From: Bradyrhizobium sp. LLZ17
GTDB taxonomy: Bacteria; Pseudomonadota; Alphaproteobacteria; Rhizobiales; Xanthobacteraceae
NCBI RefSeq assembly: GCF_041200145.1
Contig: NZ_CP165734.1
Location: 3,038,001-3,102,000, forward strand
Direction of reading: 5' to 3'
Length of the DNA stretch: 64,000 nucleotides
Made by a program: the position numbers and the translations under genes. This document shows positions 1 to 9,245 of the stretch, piece by piece (position 1 is the first letter of the stretch; each line of letters opens with the position of its first letter). A model generated the notes under the pieces. The model was not told where the DNA came from. It did not search any database and saw only the letters and a list, made by a program, of their open reading frames with translations.

Positions 1-554
1 TGAAGATCTTCGATACGCTCAACGCGACAAGCCCGTCGGTCACAGTGATCGACGTCCGCGCCGGCCTGCTCTCGCCTGCGCTCGCCTCGTTGCGCGACAT
101 CGGCTTCCTCGATGCCGCCAAGGCCGGTCAGATCACCTTCGCGGTGTTCCACATCCTGGGCCCCTCGATCGCCTCGCTTGACGAAATCGCCGAGACCGCG
201 AATTTCATGTCCGGCGCAAAATATTTCCTGGTCAAGAACTTCATCAACGACACCCAGTTCTTCCAGTGGGATCAGGCGACCTATAATTCCTACTTCCACC
301 GCATCAAGGACGCGACCGAGCTGACCATCCCCAAGCTCAACGAAATGGCCTATGAGCAGGTCGAAGTCTCCTCCGTTCCGTTCCTGAAATTCGTCGCCAA
401 CAAGGGCATCAACGACGAGGCCGCGAACTATTCCTTCGTGCTGCGCGGGTATGTCCGGCACTGGCTCGCGAACGTCTGGAGCGAGTTCGACCGGATCCGG
501 CTGACCGACATCGTCGGCTCGACCAAGGCTGGGGCCCGCAGCAGCGAAAAATAG
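1..554 (+). CDS. ParA/MinD-like NTPase-family protein, C-terminal part (5' end outside window)
   Basis: The reading frame is open from base 3 to the TAG at 552-554, so the gene starts upstream of the window; the visible part is about 183 residues. It begins in a hydrophobic strand (VTVIDVRAG) like the fourth strand of MinD/ParA NTPases, followed by a mixed alpha/beta region and a C-terminal helical stretch. No Walker A is visible because the N-terminus is missing. The next gene, 61 bp downstream on the same strand, encodes another member of this fold, so the two probably form a pair. I do not recognise a specific function. The family assignment is inferred from fold-like patterns and the neighbour. 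Confidence 0.6.
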   Translation, partial: KIFDTLNATSPSVTVIDVRAGLLSPALASLRDIGFLDAAKAGQITFAVFHILGPSIASLDEIAETANFMSGAKYFLVKNFINDTQFFQWDQATYNSYFHRIKDATELTIPKLNEMAYEQVEVSSVPFLKFVANKGINDEAANYSFVLRGYVRHWLANVWSEFDRIRLTDIVGSTKAGARSSEK

Positions 555-615
555 TTGCGAGCGACGTGCGGATACGGCTGGATTGGGGCGGTGAGTTCGC
601 TCAGATAAGCTCAAG

Positions 616-1284
616 ATGTCCGCAACGCCCCTCTACATCATCTGCTCGCCCCGCCCGCAGGTCGGCAAGACGCTGCTGGCGCGGCTCTTGAGCGAATTCC
701 TGCTGCTCAAGAACGGCAATGTCGCGGCCTTCGACGTCAATCTGAAGGAGCCGTCGCTGCTCGACTATCTGCCGAAGATCACCGAAACGGCCGATGTGAT
801 CGACACGTTCGGCAAGATGCAGCTGATGGACCGCGTCATCGTCGATGATGGGATTGCCAAGGTGATCGACCTCGGCTTCCACGCCTTCGACGAGTTCTTC
901 AAGATGACCGACGAGATCGGGCTGCTGAAAGAGGCGGCGCGCCGGCATGTCGCGCCGATGATCCTGTTCGTCGCCGATACCGACCGCGTCTCCGCCCGCG
1001 CCCATGAGATGCTGCGCGGGCAGATCCCGCGGATGAACCTGATCATTGTGGACAATGAATTCATCATCCGCGGCGAGTTGCCGCCTGCCATGGCCGACGG
1101 CCGCCTGCTGCGCCTGCCGGCGCTGCCCGGGTTCCTGAAGACCTATATTGACCGGCTGACCTTCTCCTTCACCGGCTATCTGCGCCAGGAGAAGGACTCC
1201 TCGACCGAGCTGCATCAGTGGGTCCGCCGGAATTACCTTTCGTTCCGGGAGCTCGAGCTCAGTCTGATCCTGCAGCGCTCATAG
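616..1284 (+). CDS. ParA-like P-loop ATPase with atypical Walker A
   Basis: A complete 222-residue protein. Near the N-terminus (about residues 10-20) it has SPRPQVGKTLLARLL, which sits where ParA/MinD proteins carry KGGxGKT. Here the signature lysine is replaced by Arg and the two glycines by Pro-Gln, while GKT is kept. AAFDVNLKEPSL (about 39-50) corresponds to the switch I region with an aspartate, and ILFVADTD (about 117) to a later core strand. ParA-like ATPases position cargo such as DNA, pili or chemotaxis arrays; the cargo of this one cannot be told. It follows its partner gene closely and is probably co-transcribed. Start ATG at 616. Confidence 0.7.
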   Translation: MSATPLYIICSPRPQVGKTLLARLLSEFLLLKNGNVAAFDVNLKEPSLLDYLPKITETADVIDTFGKMQLMDRVIVDDGIAKVIDLGFHAFDEFFKMTDEIGLLKEAARRHVAPMILFVADTDRVSARAHEMLRGQIPRMNLIIVDNEFIIRGELPPAMADGRLLRLPALPGFLKTYIDRLTFSFTGYLRQEKDSSTELHQWVRRNYLSFRELELSLILQRS

Positions 1285-1725
1285 CGCTTTATTTACCCGG
1301 GTAATATTGACGGAGAGCCGGATCGCGCCTACTGAGGAGCCCATCGGCATCCCCTCAACAAGGCCCCACGCCCGTGAGCACTCACCGGAAAGCAGCCATC
1401 GCCGCCTACAAGGAACGCAAGACCATCGCGGGCATCTTCGCCGTTCGCTGCGCGGCCTCGGGCGAGGCCTGGGTCGGTCAGGCTCCTAACCTCGAAACTA
1501 TCCAGAACCGTATCTGGTTCTCGCTGCGCCAAGGCAGCCACACCTGCCGCAGCCTCCAGGCCGCGTGGAACACGCATGGCGAGGCGGGCCTGACGTTTGG
1601 CGAGTGCGAGCGTCTGGAGAACGAGGAAGCGGACTACGTCCGCAATGCGCTCCTGAAGGAGCGCTGGCTGCATTGGCGGTCCGCGCTGAAAGCCGAGGCG
1701 ATCTGGAGATCGCCGCAGCCACCGC

Positions 1726-2265
<540 letters not shown>

Positions 2266-2274
2266 CGGTGTCTC

Positions 2275-4439
2275 TCAATTGGCCGGCGCTTCCAGCCGGA
2301 ACGCATTCTCAACGATACGCAGACCCACCTCGTTGCCAAGCGACATCAGCGATTCCGGATGGAATTGCACGCCGGCGACCGGCAGCGTCTTGTGCTCGAG
2401 TGCCATTGCAACACCGTCCTCGGTGCTTGCGGTGACGGACAAAACCTCCGGCATGCTATCGCGTTCGACATAGAGCGAGTGATACCGGCCGATCACGATC
2501 TCGTTCGGCAGATTGCGCATCAGGCGCCCGCCGCGGACCTGAACCCGCGACGGACGACCGTGCGCGGGATGCGTGAGCTGGCCGAGCTCGCCGCCAAAAT
2601 ATTCGCCAATTGCCTGCACGCCAAGGCAGACGCCGAACACCGGCAGTTTGTCCGCCAGCGCGGCGCCGATGGTCGTCTTGATCCCGAAATCCTCAGGCCG
2701 CCCGGGTCCCGGCGACAGCACCAGCAAATCCCACCTCTTCTGCTTCAGCATGTCGAGCGCATGCACATAGCGGACCACGGTGACGCTGGCGCCGACCTGG
2801 CGGAAATAGTCAGCGAGCATGTGGACGAAACTGTCGTCATGATCGATCAGCAGCACCCGCTTGCCCGATCCCGTGGCATCAGGCGCAAAGGCCGACAGCG
2901 GCTTCGGCGGGTCACCGCGCAGCGCCTGGAACAGGGCCGCGGCCTTGACCTGGCATTCGCGGTCTTCCGCGGCGGGATCGGAATCGAACAGGCAGGTGGC
3001 ACCGACGCGCACCTCGGCGAGGCCATCCTTCATGCGGATGGTGCGGATGGTGAGGCCGGTGTTGATGCTGCCGTCGAAATTCACCGCGCCGATCGCGCCG
3101 GCATACCAGCGCCGGGGCGAGCGTTCGTGATCCTCGACGAACTGCATCGCCCAGAGCTTTGGCGCGCCGGTGACCGTGACGGCCCAGGCATGGGTCAGGA
3201 ACGCATCGAGCGCGTCGAAGCCCGGGCGCAGCATGCCCTCGACGTGATCGACGGTGTGGAACAGCTTCGAGTAGGTCTCGATCTGGCGTCGCGCCAAAAC
3301 CTTGATCGTGCCGGGGACGCAGACGCGCGCCTTGTCGTTGCGATCGACGTCGGTGCACATGTTGAGCTCGAACTCGTCCTTCTCCGAGTTCAGGAGCTGG
3401 CGGATCTGCTCGGCGTCGCCGATCGCATCACTGCCGCGCGCGATCGTGCCGGAGATCGGACAGGTCTCGACCCGGCGCCCGTCGGAGCGCACGAACATTT
3501 CGGGCGAGGCCGACACCAGGAACTCGCCGTCACCGAGATTCATCAGCGCGCCGTAAGGCGACGGGTTGATGACGCAGAGCCGCTGGAACACTTCAGCCGG
3601 CGAGCGGTCGCAGGGTTCGGCGAAGAGCTGACCGGGCACGGCTTCGAACAGATCGCCGCGGGCAAAGGCTGCGCGCGCGGTCTCGACTGTCGCCTGGTAC
3701 TCGCCGGGGGCGTGATCGGCAAAGCCCTGGCGCGGCGTCTTCTGATACGGGCTGTCGGCTGTCTCGCGTGGCAGGCCTTCCGTCGACTTGCCCTTCCAGG
3801 CGAAGTCGTAGGCCAGCATCACGCCGCGGCCGGTGGCGCGGTCATAAGCGAGCAGGCGATCGGGCACGTAGAGCACGATGTCGCGCTGGTCTTTTCGCGC
3901 GGCCGCTTCTGCACGATGTCCTCGATCTGGAACACGAGGTCATAGGCGAAGGCGCCGAACAGGCCGAGCAGCCCGTCGTCGTTGGCGGAGAAGGCGGCAA
4001 CGAGATCGCGCACCAGCGACATCACGCTGGCCCGGCGCGTGCGCTGGTCCTCCTCGACCGGAGCGTCGCCGCGGATGATGTGGCCGGCAAGGTGCGATGG
4101 CGTCTTCTCGGAGATCACCACGCAGGGCTCGCGCAGCACGTCGCCGAGAAAGGCAACCAGGACCTGCCCGCGCTCGTTGAGCGCTTCCAGCTTGAAGTTG
4201 ACGCCGACGGTCTCGAGCTTGAGTGGCGGATCGGAGAAGCCGAGATCAAAGCTCTCGTAGCGGCCGGGCACGGTCGTTCCCGACGACAGCACCACGCCAT
4301 GGCGGCGGTCGAGCAGGTTGATGAGATCGTCCAGCCGGTTGGCCTCGCCGGTAAACTGCTCCGCCACGCGCGTGATCGACAGGCCCGCGCGGGTCACATA
4401 GTCGGATCTGGCCGGGAGGGTGAAGACGGTCCTGTTCAT
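2275..4439 (-). CDS. trpE: anthranilate synthase, fused TrpE-TrpG (apparent frameshift)
   Basis: Fused large and small subunits converting chorismate and glutamine to anthranilate, the first step of tryptophan synthesis. The N-terminal part (4439 to about 3890) and the rest lie in different frames: around 3891 the text reads CTTTT where CCTTTT would join the frames, giving about 721 residues, as expected for rhizobial TrpE(G). The chorismate-binding domain occupies the first about 500 residues. The glutamine amidotransferase domain follows with VLLIDHDDSFVHML, the nucleophile motif GVCLGVQAIGE and HPESLMS. Start ATG at 4439 follows AAGAGGA. It is preceded by a leader peptide and attenuator. 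A sequencing error is more likely than a true null allele, but a real mutation cannot be excluded. Confidence 0.9.
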
Positions 4440-4530
4440 GTGGTCCTCTTACGAAACTTGTCGAGGGAACGCCACACAGGACAAACGATCAGGCCGCCGC
4501 ACTGCGTGGGCGACCTTCGACGATTTTGAG

Positions 4531-4566
4531 AAAAGAAATCGCACCGGCCACCTCTTAGGAGGTGCG
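4531..4566 (-). terminator. trp attenuator hairpins
   Basis: On the minus strand, directly at the end of the trpL peptide, CGCACC (4566-4561) pairs with GGTGCG (4545-4540) and is followed by ATTTCTTTT (4539-4531), an intrinsic-terminator layout. The overlapping CACCTC and GAGGTG around the TAA stop can form an alternative 6-bp hairpin using the same CACC bases, so the two structures exclude each other. This is the arrangement expected of tryptophan attenuation in rhizobia. The exact pairing was judged by eye. Confidence 0.6.
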
Positions 4567-4602
4567 CCACCAAAGACGGGATGGGCGGGCCACGGTGCTC
4601 AT
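4555..4602 (-). CDS. trpL: trp leader peptide (15 aa)
   Basis: A 15-residue frame, MSTVARPSRLWWRTS, with tandem Trp codons at residues 11-12, placed 115 bp before trpE(G) and overlapping the attenuator stem. Rhizobial trpE(G) genes are known to be controlled by ribosome stalling at Trp codons in such a peptide. Low charged tRNA-Trp stalls the ribosome and prevents the terminator. In Sinorhizobium meliloti the released leader RNA and peptide (rnTrpL, peTrpL) also act in trans. The ATG lies at the spacing expected for a leaderless transcript behind the TTGACG box. No independent ribosome-binding site is obvious. Confidence 0.75.
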   Translation of the reverse strand: MSTVARPSRLWWRTS

Positions 4603-4608
4603 GGCCGG

Positions 4609-4638
4609 ATACTCACCATGGCGCGAAGGCGGCGTCAA
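4609..4638 (-). promoter_or_regulatory. candidate trpL-trpE promoter
   Basis: TTGACG at 4638-4633 and GAGTAT at 4614-4609, with an 18-nt spacer, would place the start of transcription at or near the A of the trpL ATG (4602). This fits the leaderless trpL described for other rhizobia. The -35 box is good; the -10 box is weak. Confidence 0.4.
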
Positions 4639-4651
4639 GGTGTCGCCTCCG

Positions 4652-4735
4652 GTAGCCCGCATGGAGCGCAGCGCAATCCAGGTCCGGTACCATGATGAGA
4701 CAGCCCCGGATTACGCTGCGCTCCATCCGGGGTAC
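4652..4735. repeat. intergenic palindromic repeat (GTAGCCC...GGGGTAC type)
   Basis: The left arm, with GCATGGAGCGCAGCG and AATCC, pairs with the right arm GGATT-ACGCTGCGCTCCAT, giving a long imperfect hairpin with a central loop around CATGATGAGACAG. It is non-coding and resembles dispersed palindromic elements common between genes in Bradyrhizobium. It abuts the trp promoter (14 bp from the -35 box). Confidence 0.6.
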
Positions 4736-4738
4736 AAG

Positions 4739-4900
4739 TCAAAGGCCACACCGCTTCCAAAGGGCTGCCATCTCGGCATCGCTGGCAAACTCGCCGCGCT
4801 CAGCTTGATCGAGACCCTCGCGAACGACCGCTCTGTGCTCCTCCGGGATCATGAAGACCTCGCGGTCTCGGGGCCTCTCGTCTTCGGATCGATCCGGCAC
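4739..4900 (-). CDS. orphan antitoxin-like small protein
   Basis: The GTG at 4900 opens a 53-residue frame 4 bp after the dienelactone hydrolase stop, with GGGGTGA upstream as a possible ribosome-binding site. The C-terminal part, VVREGLDQAERGEFASDAEMAALWKRCGL read as two halves, is like the end of ParD/CopG-type antitoxins that precede RelE/ParE toxins. No toxin frame follows; the next 84 bases are a palindromic repeat. It may be a relic or an orphan antitoxin. The family match is from memory of the motif only. Confidence 0.45.
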   Translation of the reverse strand: MPDRSEDERPRDREVFMIPEEHRAVVREGLDQAERGEFASDAEMAALWKRCGL

Positions 4901-4904
4901 AGTC

Positions 4905-5579
4905 TCACCCCAGGTGCTTCCTAAAAAACTCCGTCGCCCGTCCCCAGGCGAGTTCGGCGGCTTCGCGGTCGTGCACGGCCTGGCGCTGCTCGTTGACGAA
5001 GGCGTGCTCGGCGTCATAGCGGAACAGCTCCAGCGACTTGCCGGCGGCCTTCATCGCGTTCTCGAACCCGCTGACCAGCTCCGGTGTGCACCATTCGTCC
5101 TTGTTGGCGAAGTGCGCCTGCAAGGGAATCTTGACGTCGGCGGGCTTGGCCGCCTGCTCCGGAGGGATGCCGTAGAACACGACGCCGGCCGCAAGCTCGG
5201 GGATTTTGGTCGCGCCGATGATGGTCACGGCGCCGCCAAGGCAGAAGCCGGTCAGACCCACTTTGGCGCCGTTGCGCGACAGATATTGCGTGGCGCCGCG
5301 CACGGTCTGCGTGGTGGCGTCCATGAAGTCGAGGGAGTTCATCTCTTTGCCGGCCGCGTCGGTGTCGTGATAGGGCACGACCTTGCCCTTGTAGAGATCG
5401 GGCGCCAGCGCATCGAAGCCGGCCAGCGCGAAGCGATCGCATAGGCCCTTGATCTGGTCCGACAGCCCCCACCATTCCTGGATCACGACCACGCCCGGCG
5501 CGTTGCCGCGCGCAGCATTCGCGAGATAGCCCGAGGCGTCCTTGCCGTCCGGGCGCTTGAAGCTGATTGCGGTTCCCAT
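4905..5579 (-). CDS. dienelactone hydrolase family protein
   Basis: A 224-residue alpha/beta hydrolase of the DLH (carboxymethylenebutenolidase) family. The nucleophile elbow GFCLGG carries the catalytic Cys. NKDEWCTPE supplies the Asp and EHAFVN the His of a Cys-Asp-His triad. The start at 5579 (MGTAISF) was chosen because GGAGG lies at the right distance; a longer frame upstream to 5654 lacks a site. The true substrate is unknown; DLH relatives act on lactones or esters in the cytoplasm. A tiny antitoxin-like gene follows 4 bp downstream. Confidence 0.85.
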   Translation of the reverse strand: MGTAISFKRPDGKDASGYLANAARGNAPGVVVIQEWWGLSDQIKGLCDRFALAGFDALAPDLYKGKVVPYHDTDAAGKEMNSLDFMDATTQTVRGATQYLSRNGAKVGLTGFCLGGAVTIIGATKIPELAAGVVFYGIPPEQAAKPADVKIPLQAHFANKDEWCTPELVSGFENAMKAAGKSLELFRYDAEHAFVNEQRQAVHDREAAELAWGRATEFFRKHLG

Positions 5580-5658
5580 GGGTGTCCTCCGACGAGTTTC
5601 TGGGGAATGGTTGGCGGCATTTTGGCCGCTGCGGGCGCGTAGCGCAATCCACACTCAC

Positions 5659-5738
5659 GTCATTCCGGGGCGCACGCAGTGCGAACCCGGAATCTCGAGA
5701 TTCCGGGCTCGACGCTGACGCATCGCCCCGGAATGGCG
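5659..5738. repeat. palindromic repeat CATTCCGGGG family, copy 1
   Basis: The arms CATTCCGGGGCG and CGCCCCGGAATG enclose a nested palindrome around GGAATCTCGAGATTCC. A second, closely similar copy lies at 36746-36826. It sits between the dienelactone hydrolase start and the fbcH terminator. Confidence 0.65.
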
Positions 5739-5752
5739 GAGGGGCGAGCAAC

Positions 5753-5774
5753 AAAAAAGCCCCCTTGCGGGGGC
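5753..5774 (-). terminator. intrinsic terminator of petA-fbcH
   Basis: On the minus strand GCCCCC-GCAA-GGGGGC (5774-5759) is followed by six T (5758-5753). It lies 28 bp beyond the fbcH stop. Confidence 0.85.
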
Positions 5775-5802
5775 CTCTTGATTCTCGTCTCGCGTACGCC
5801 GC

Positions 5803-7875
5803 TCAGTGCGAGTCGGCCCAGACTTTCTTCTTGGTGAAGTACATCAGGCCGGCGAAGATGATCAGGAAGATGAAGACCTGGAAGCCGAGGCGCTTGCGCG
5901 CCTCCATGTGCGGCTCCGCGGTCCACATCAGGAACGTGGTGACGTCCTTGGCGTATTGCGCCACCGTCGCCGGCGAGCCGTCGTCATAGGTCACCTGGCC
6001 GTCGCTGAGCGGCTTCGGCATCTTGATGGCATGACCCGGGAAGTACTTGTTGTAGTAGGAGCCCTCCGGGATCGTCACGCCTTCCGGCACCTTGTCCTCA
6101 AAACCCTGGAGTACGGCCGCGACATAGTCCGGGCCCTGCTCCTGGTACTGGGTGAAGAAGTCAACGAGGAACAACGGGAAACCGCGGCCGTAGGAACGCG
6201 CCTTGGTGATCAGCGACAAGTCCGGCGGAGCCGCACCACCGTTGGCCGCGCGCGCCGCCTGCTCGTTCGGGAAGGGCGAGGGGAAGTAGTCGGCCGGCCG
6301 GCCCGGGCGCTCGAACATTTCACCCTGGTCGTTCGGACCGTCCTTGACCTTGTAGTCGGAGGCGAAGGCGGCCACCTGCGCCGTCGAATAGCCGGGACCG
6401 CCGGGATCGCCGAGATTGCGGAAGGCGATGTAGGACAGGCTGTGGCAGTTCGAGCAGACCTCCTTGTAGACCTTCAGACCGCGCTGGAGCGCACCGCGGT
6501 CATACTTGCCGAAAGGGCCCGCGAAGGACCAGCTGTTGCCGGGCGGCCTGGTGCCGCCTTCCTCGGCCCGGGCGCTGTCGCTCGAGCCGGCAAGCAAGGA
6601 GCCGGCGAGCGCAAGAGCGATCACGGTCGACACCATCGGGGTCGACTTGCTGCCGGTCTTGGCCAGAACCGCTTCTGCGATCGAGTTCGGCACCGGCCGC
6701 GGCTTCTCGATGCGCGAGAGCAGCGGCAGCACGATCAGGAAGTAGGCGAAGTAGCATACCGTCAGGACCCGGCCGGCGATCACGTAGATGCCTTCCGGCG
6801 GCTGCGCGCCGAGATAGCCGAGCAGGATGCAGACCGCGACGAAGATCCAGAAGAACTGCTTGGCCAGCGGCCGGTACTTCGACGATCTGGTCTTGGCGGC
6901 ATCGAGCCAGGGCAGGAAGCACAGGATGATGATGGCCGAGAACATCCCGATCACGCCAGCGAGCTTGTTCGGGATCGAGCGCAGGATCGCGTAGAACGGC
7001 AGATAATACCATTCCGGCACGATGTGCGGCGGCGTCACGCCGGGGTTCGCCGGAATGTAGTTGTCGGCGTCGCCGAGATAGTTCGGCATGTAGAAGATGA
7101 ACCAGGCGTAGAGCAGCAGGAAGCAGGCGACGCCGAAACCGTCCTTGATGGTCGCGTGCGGCGTGAACGGCACCGTGTCCTTTTCCGTCTTCGGCTCGAC
7201 GCCGTCCGGATTGTTCTGGCCGGCGACATGCAGCGCCCAGACGTGGAGCACGACCACGCCCGCGATCAGGAACGGCAGCAGATAGTGCAGCGAGAAGAAC
7301 CGGTTCAGCGTCGGATTGCCGACCGAATAGCCGCCCCACAACAGCGTCACGATGCTCTCGCCGACATAGGGAATGGCGGAGAACAGGTTGGTGATGACGG
7401 TGGCGCCCCAGAAGCTCATCTGGCCCCACGGCAGCACGTAACCCATGAAGCCGGTCGCCATCATCAGCAGGTAGATGATCACGCCGAGGATCCACAGCAC
7501 CTCGCGCGGCTCCTTGTAGGAGCCGTAATAGAGTCCGCGCAGCATGTGAACGTAGACGGCGACAAAGAACATCGATGCGCCGACCGCGTGCATGTTGCGC
7601 AGCAGCCAGCCGAAATTGACGTCACGAACCAGCAGCTCGACCGACTTGAAGGCGAGATCGGCATGCGGCGTGTAGTGCATCGCCAGGATCACGCCGGTCA
7701 GGATCTGGATCCCGAGCATGAAGGAGAGAATGGCGCCGAACGTCCACCAATAGTTCAAGTTGCGCGGGGTGGGATAGACGACGAAGGAAGAGTGGATCAG
7801 ACCCATGATCGGCAGACGTCGCTCGATCCATTGCAGGGCCGGATTGCTCGGCTGGTAGTCGGATGGTCCGCTCAT
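5803..7875 (-). CDS. fbcH: cytochrome b/c1 fusion precursor of the bc1 complex
   Basis: A 690-residue precursor holding cytochrome b (residues 1 to about 400, multiple membrane spans, PEWYY quinol-oxidation motif near 288) and cytochrome c1. Between them [17 protein letters not shown] at about 411 acts as an internal signal sequence. The c1 heme site is CSNCH near 475, and a C-terminal anchor ([14 protein letters not shown]) ends the protein. In Bradyrhizobium japonicum this single gene product is known to be cleaved into two subunits, and the complex is needed for symbiotic nitrogen fixation. It lies 62 bp after petA in the same operon and ends at a strong terminator. Confidence 0.97.
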   Translation of the reverse strand: MSGPSDYQPSNPALQWIERRLPIMGLIHSSFVVYPTPRNLNYWWTFGAILSFMLGIQILTGVILAMHYTPHADLAFKSVELLVRDVNFGWLLRNMHAVGASMFFVAVYVHMLRGLYYGSYKEPREVLWILGVIIYLLMMATGFMGYVLPWGQMSFWGATVITNLFSAIPYVGESIVTLLWGGYSVGNPTLNRFFSLHYLLPFLIAGVVVLHVWALHVAGQNNPDGVEPKTEKDTVPFTPHATIKDGFGVACFLLLYAWFIFYMPNYLGDADNYIPANPGVTPPHIVPEWYYLPFYAILRSIPNKLAGVIGMFSAIIILCFLPWLDAAKTRSSKYRPLAKQFFWIFVAVCILLGYLGAQPPEGIYVIAGRVLTVCYFAYFLIVLPLLSRIEKPRPVPNSIAEAVLAKTGSKSTPMVSTVIALALAGSLLAGSSDSARAEEGGTRPPGNSWSFAGPFGKYDRGALQRGLKVYKEVCSNCHSLSYIAFRNLGDPGGPGYSTAQVAAFASDYKVKDGPNDQGEMFERPGRPADYFPSPFPNEQAARAANGGAAPPDLSLITKARSYGRGFPLFLVDFFTQYQEQGPDYVAAVLQGFEDKVPEGVTIPEGSYYNKYFPGHAIKMPKPLSDGQVTYDDGSPATVAQYAKDVTTFLMWTAEPHMEARKRLGFQVFIFLIIFAGLMYFTKKKVWADSH

Positions 7876-7937
7876 GATGCGATCCTGAGGAAATAATACG
7901 ACATGACGGTTCGAGGCTGCGGACGCGGGTCCGCAGC

Positions 7938-8467
7938 TCAGCCGATCTGGATTTTGGTGTCGGAAACGAACTGGTAGGGCGGCACCGCGAGGTTCGCGGG
8001 CGCGGGCCCCTGGCGGATGCGGCCGGACGAGTCGTACTGCGAACCATGGCAGGGGCAGAAGAACCCGTCGTAATTGCCTTCATGGGCGATCGGGATGCAG
8101 CCCAGATGGGTGCAGATGCCGATCACGACCAGCCACTGGTCATGGCCGGACTTGACCCGGGCCTCGTCGCTCTGCGGATCCGGCAGGCTCGCCACGTTGA
8201 CGGCGCGCGCCTCGTCGATCTGCTTCTTGGTGCGGTGGCTGATGTAGATCGGCTTGCCGCGCCAGAACACCTTGATGTCCTGCCCCTCGGCGACCGGGCT
8301 GAGATCGACCTCGATCGGCGCACCGGCGGCGATGGTCGAGGCGTCCGGATTCATTTGGGAGATGAAGGGCCAAAGTGCGGCCGCGCCCCTACTGCTGCGG
8401 CAGCTCCCGTTGCAACGAATAAGAAATCACGGCGTGTCGGATGGTCCGCCGAAGACGCTGTCGTCAC
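7938..8467 (-). CDS. petA: Rieske iron-sulfur subunit of bc1 complex (apparent frameshift)
   Basis: The Rieske protein passes electrons from quinol to cytochrome c1. The 2Fe-2S ligand motifs CTHLGC and CPCHGSQYD are intact near the C-terminus. The N-terminus starts at GTG 8467 with the twin-arginine export motif [10 protein letters not shown], but the frame breaks at a G run (four C on the plus strand, 8386-8389). One more base gives [20 protein letters not shown] and about 176 residues, the normal size. Read literally, only a 138-residue form from 8354 lacking the membrane anchor could be made. AAGGG precedes the GTG. Most likely a base-calling deletion. Confidence 0.92.
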
Positions 8468-8744
8468 GATTCCAACCCTTTCTTCTTAGCTGCCGGTGGA
8501 ACCGCTCCAGGGAGAGCCCAAAGGTCCCCAGAACAGTCTGCCGGCGCCCGCGGCCCCCGCGGCGGCAGAACTTCGCGTGTTCCCGCCAAAACAGGCGGAA
8601 ACAGCAGTCCAGAATCGTTCTATTCGCACCCTTGCCGGGCGAGCGCAAGCCCGCTAACCGCGCGGAAGCGTGCAATGCACGAATTCCGTCGCTGGCGATG
8701 TTTTAATGAGACATTTCCGGCCCGCAGCAACCCGGTCACGACAC

Positions 8745-9203
8745 ATGCAGATAGCGCTTTTCCAGCCCGACATTGCCCAGAACACCGGCACGATTCTCAG
8801 GCTCTGCGCCTGTCTCGGATTGGCGGCCCATATCATCGAACCCGCCGGCTTCCCGTTCTCCGACCGGCTGTTCCGCCGGGCGGGAATGGACTATCTCGAC
8901 CATGTCAGCGTGACCCGTCACGATTCATGGTCGAAATTTTCGGCCTGGCGCGAGGAACAACATTATCGGCTGCTGCTGTTCACCACCAAAGGCGCTACCG
9001 ACTACCGCGATTTCCGTTACCAGACGTCCGACATCCTGCTATTCGGGCGCGAGAGCGCCGGCGTCACCGATGCGGTGGTCGAAGCTGCCGATGCCCGCCT
9101 GGTGATCCCGATCTCGCCGGGGCTGCGCTCGCTCAATGTCGCCATGACCGCGGCGATGGCCGCAGGCGAGGCGCTGCGGCAGGTCCGGAACCCGCAAGTT
9201 TGA
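8745..9203 (+). CDS. trmL: tRNA (cytidine(34)-2'-O)-methyltransferase
   Basis: A 152-residue SPOUT-class methyltransferase starting MQIALFQPDIAQNTGTILRL, typical of TrmL/CspR. The knot motifs appear as LLLFGRESAGV and VIPISPGLRSLNVAMTAAM. It methylates the wobble base of tRNA-Leu isoacceptors using S-adenosylmethionine. The start at 8745 is chosen by family N-terminus; the frame extends to 8670 without homology. It is transcribed away from petA and followed 42 bp later by queE. Confidence 0.9.
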   Translation: MQIALFQPDIAQNTGTILRLCACLGLAAHIIEPAGFPFSDRLFRRAGMDYLDHVSVTRHDSWSKFSAWREEQHYRLLLFTTKGATDYRDFRYQTSDILLFGRESAGVTDAVVEAADARLVIPISPGLRSLNVAMTAAMAAGEALRQVRNPQV

Positions 9204-9245
9204 CAGCCAGTTTGACAGCAAGTTTGACAGTTTAAGGAGAGACGA

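Noticed and set aside
7938..8354. A short, soluble Rieske protein of 138 residues
   Set aside because: The missing twin-arginine signal and membrane anchor are present in the adjacent frame upstream; one base in a G run accounts for the split.
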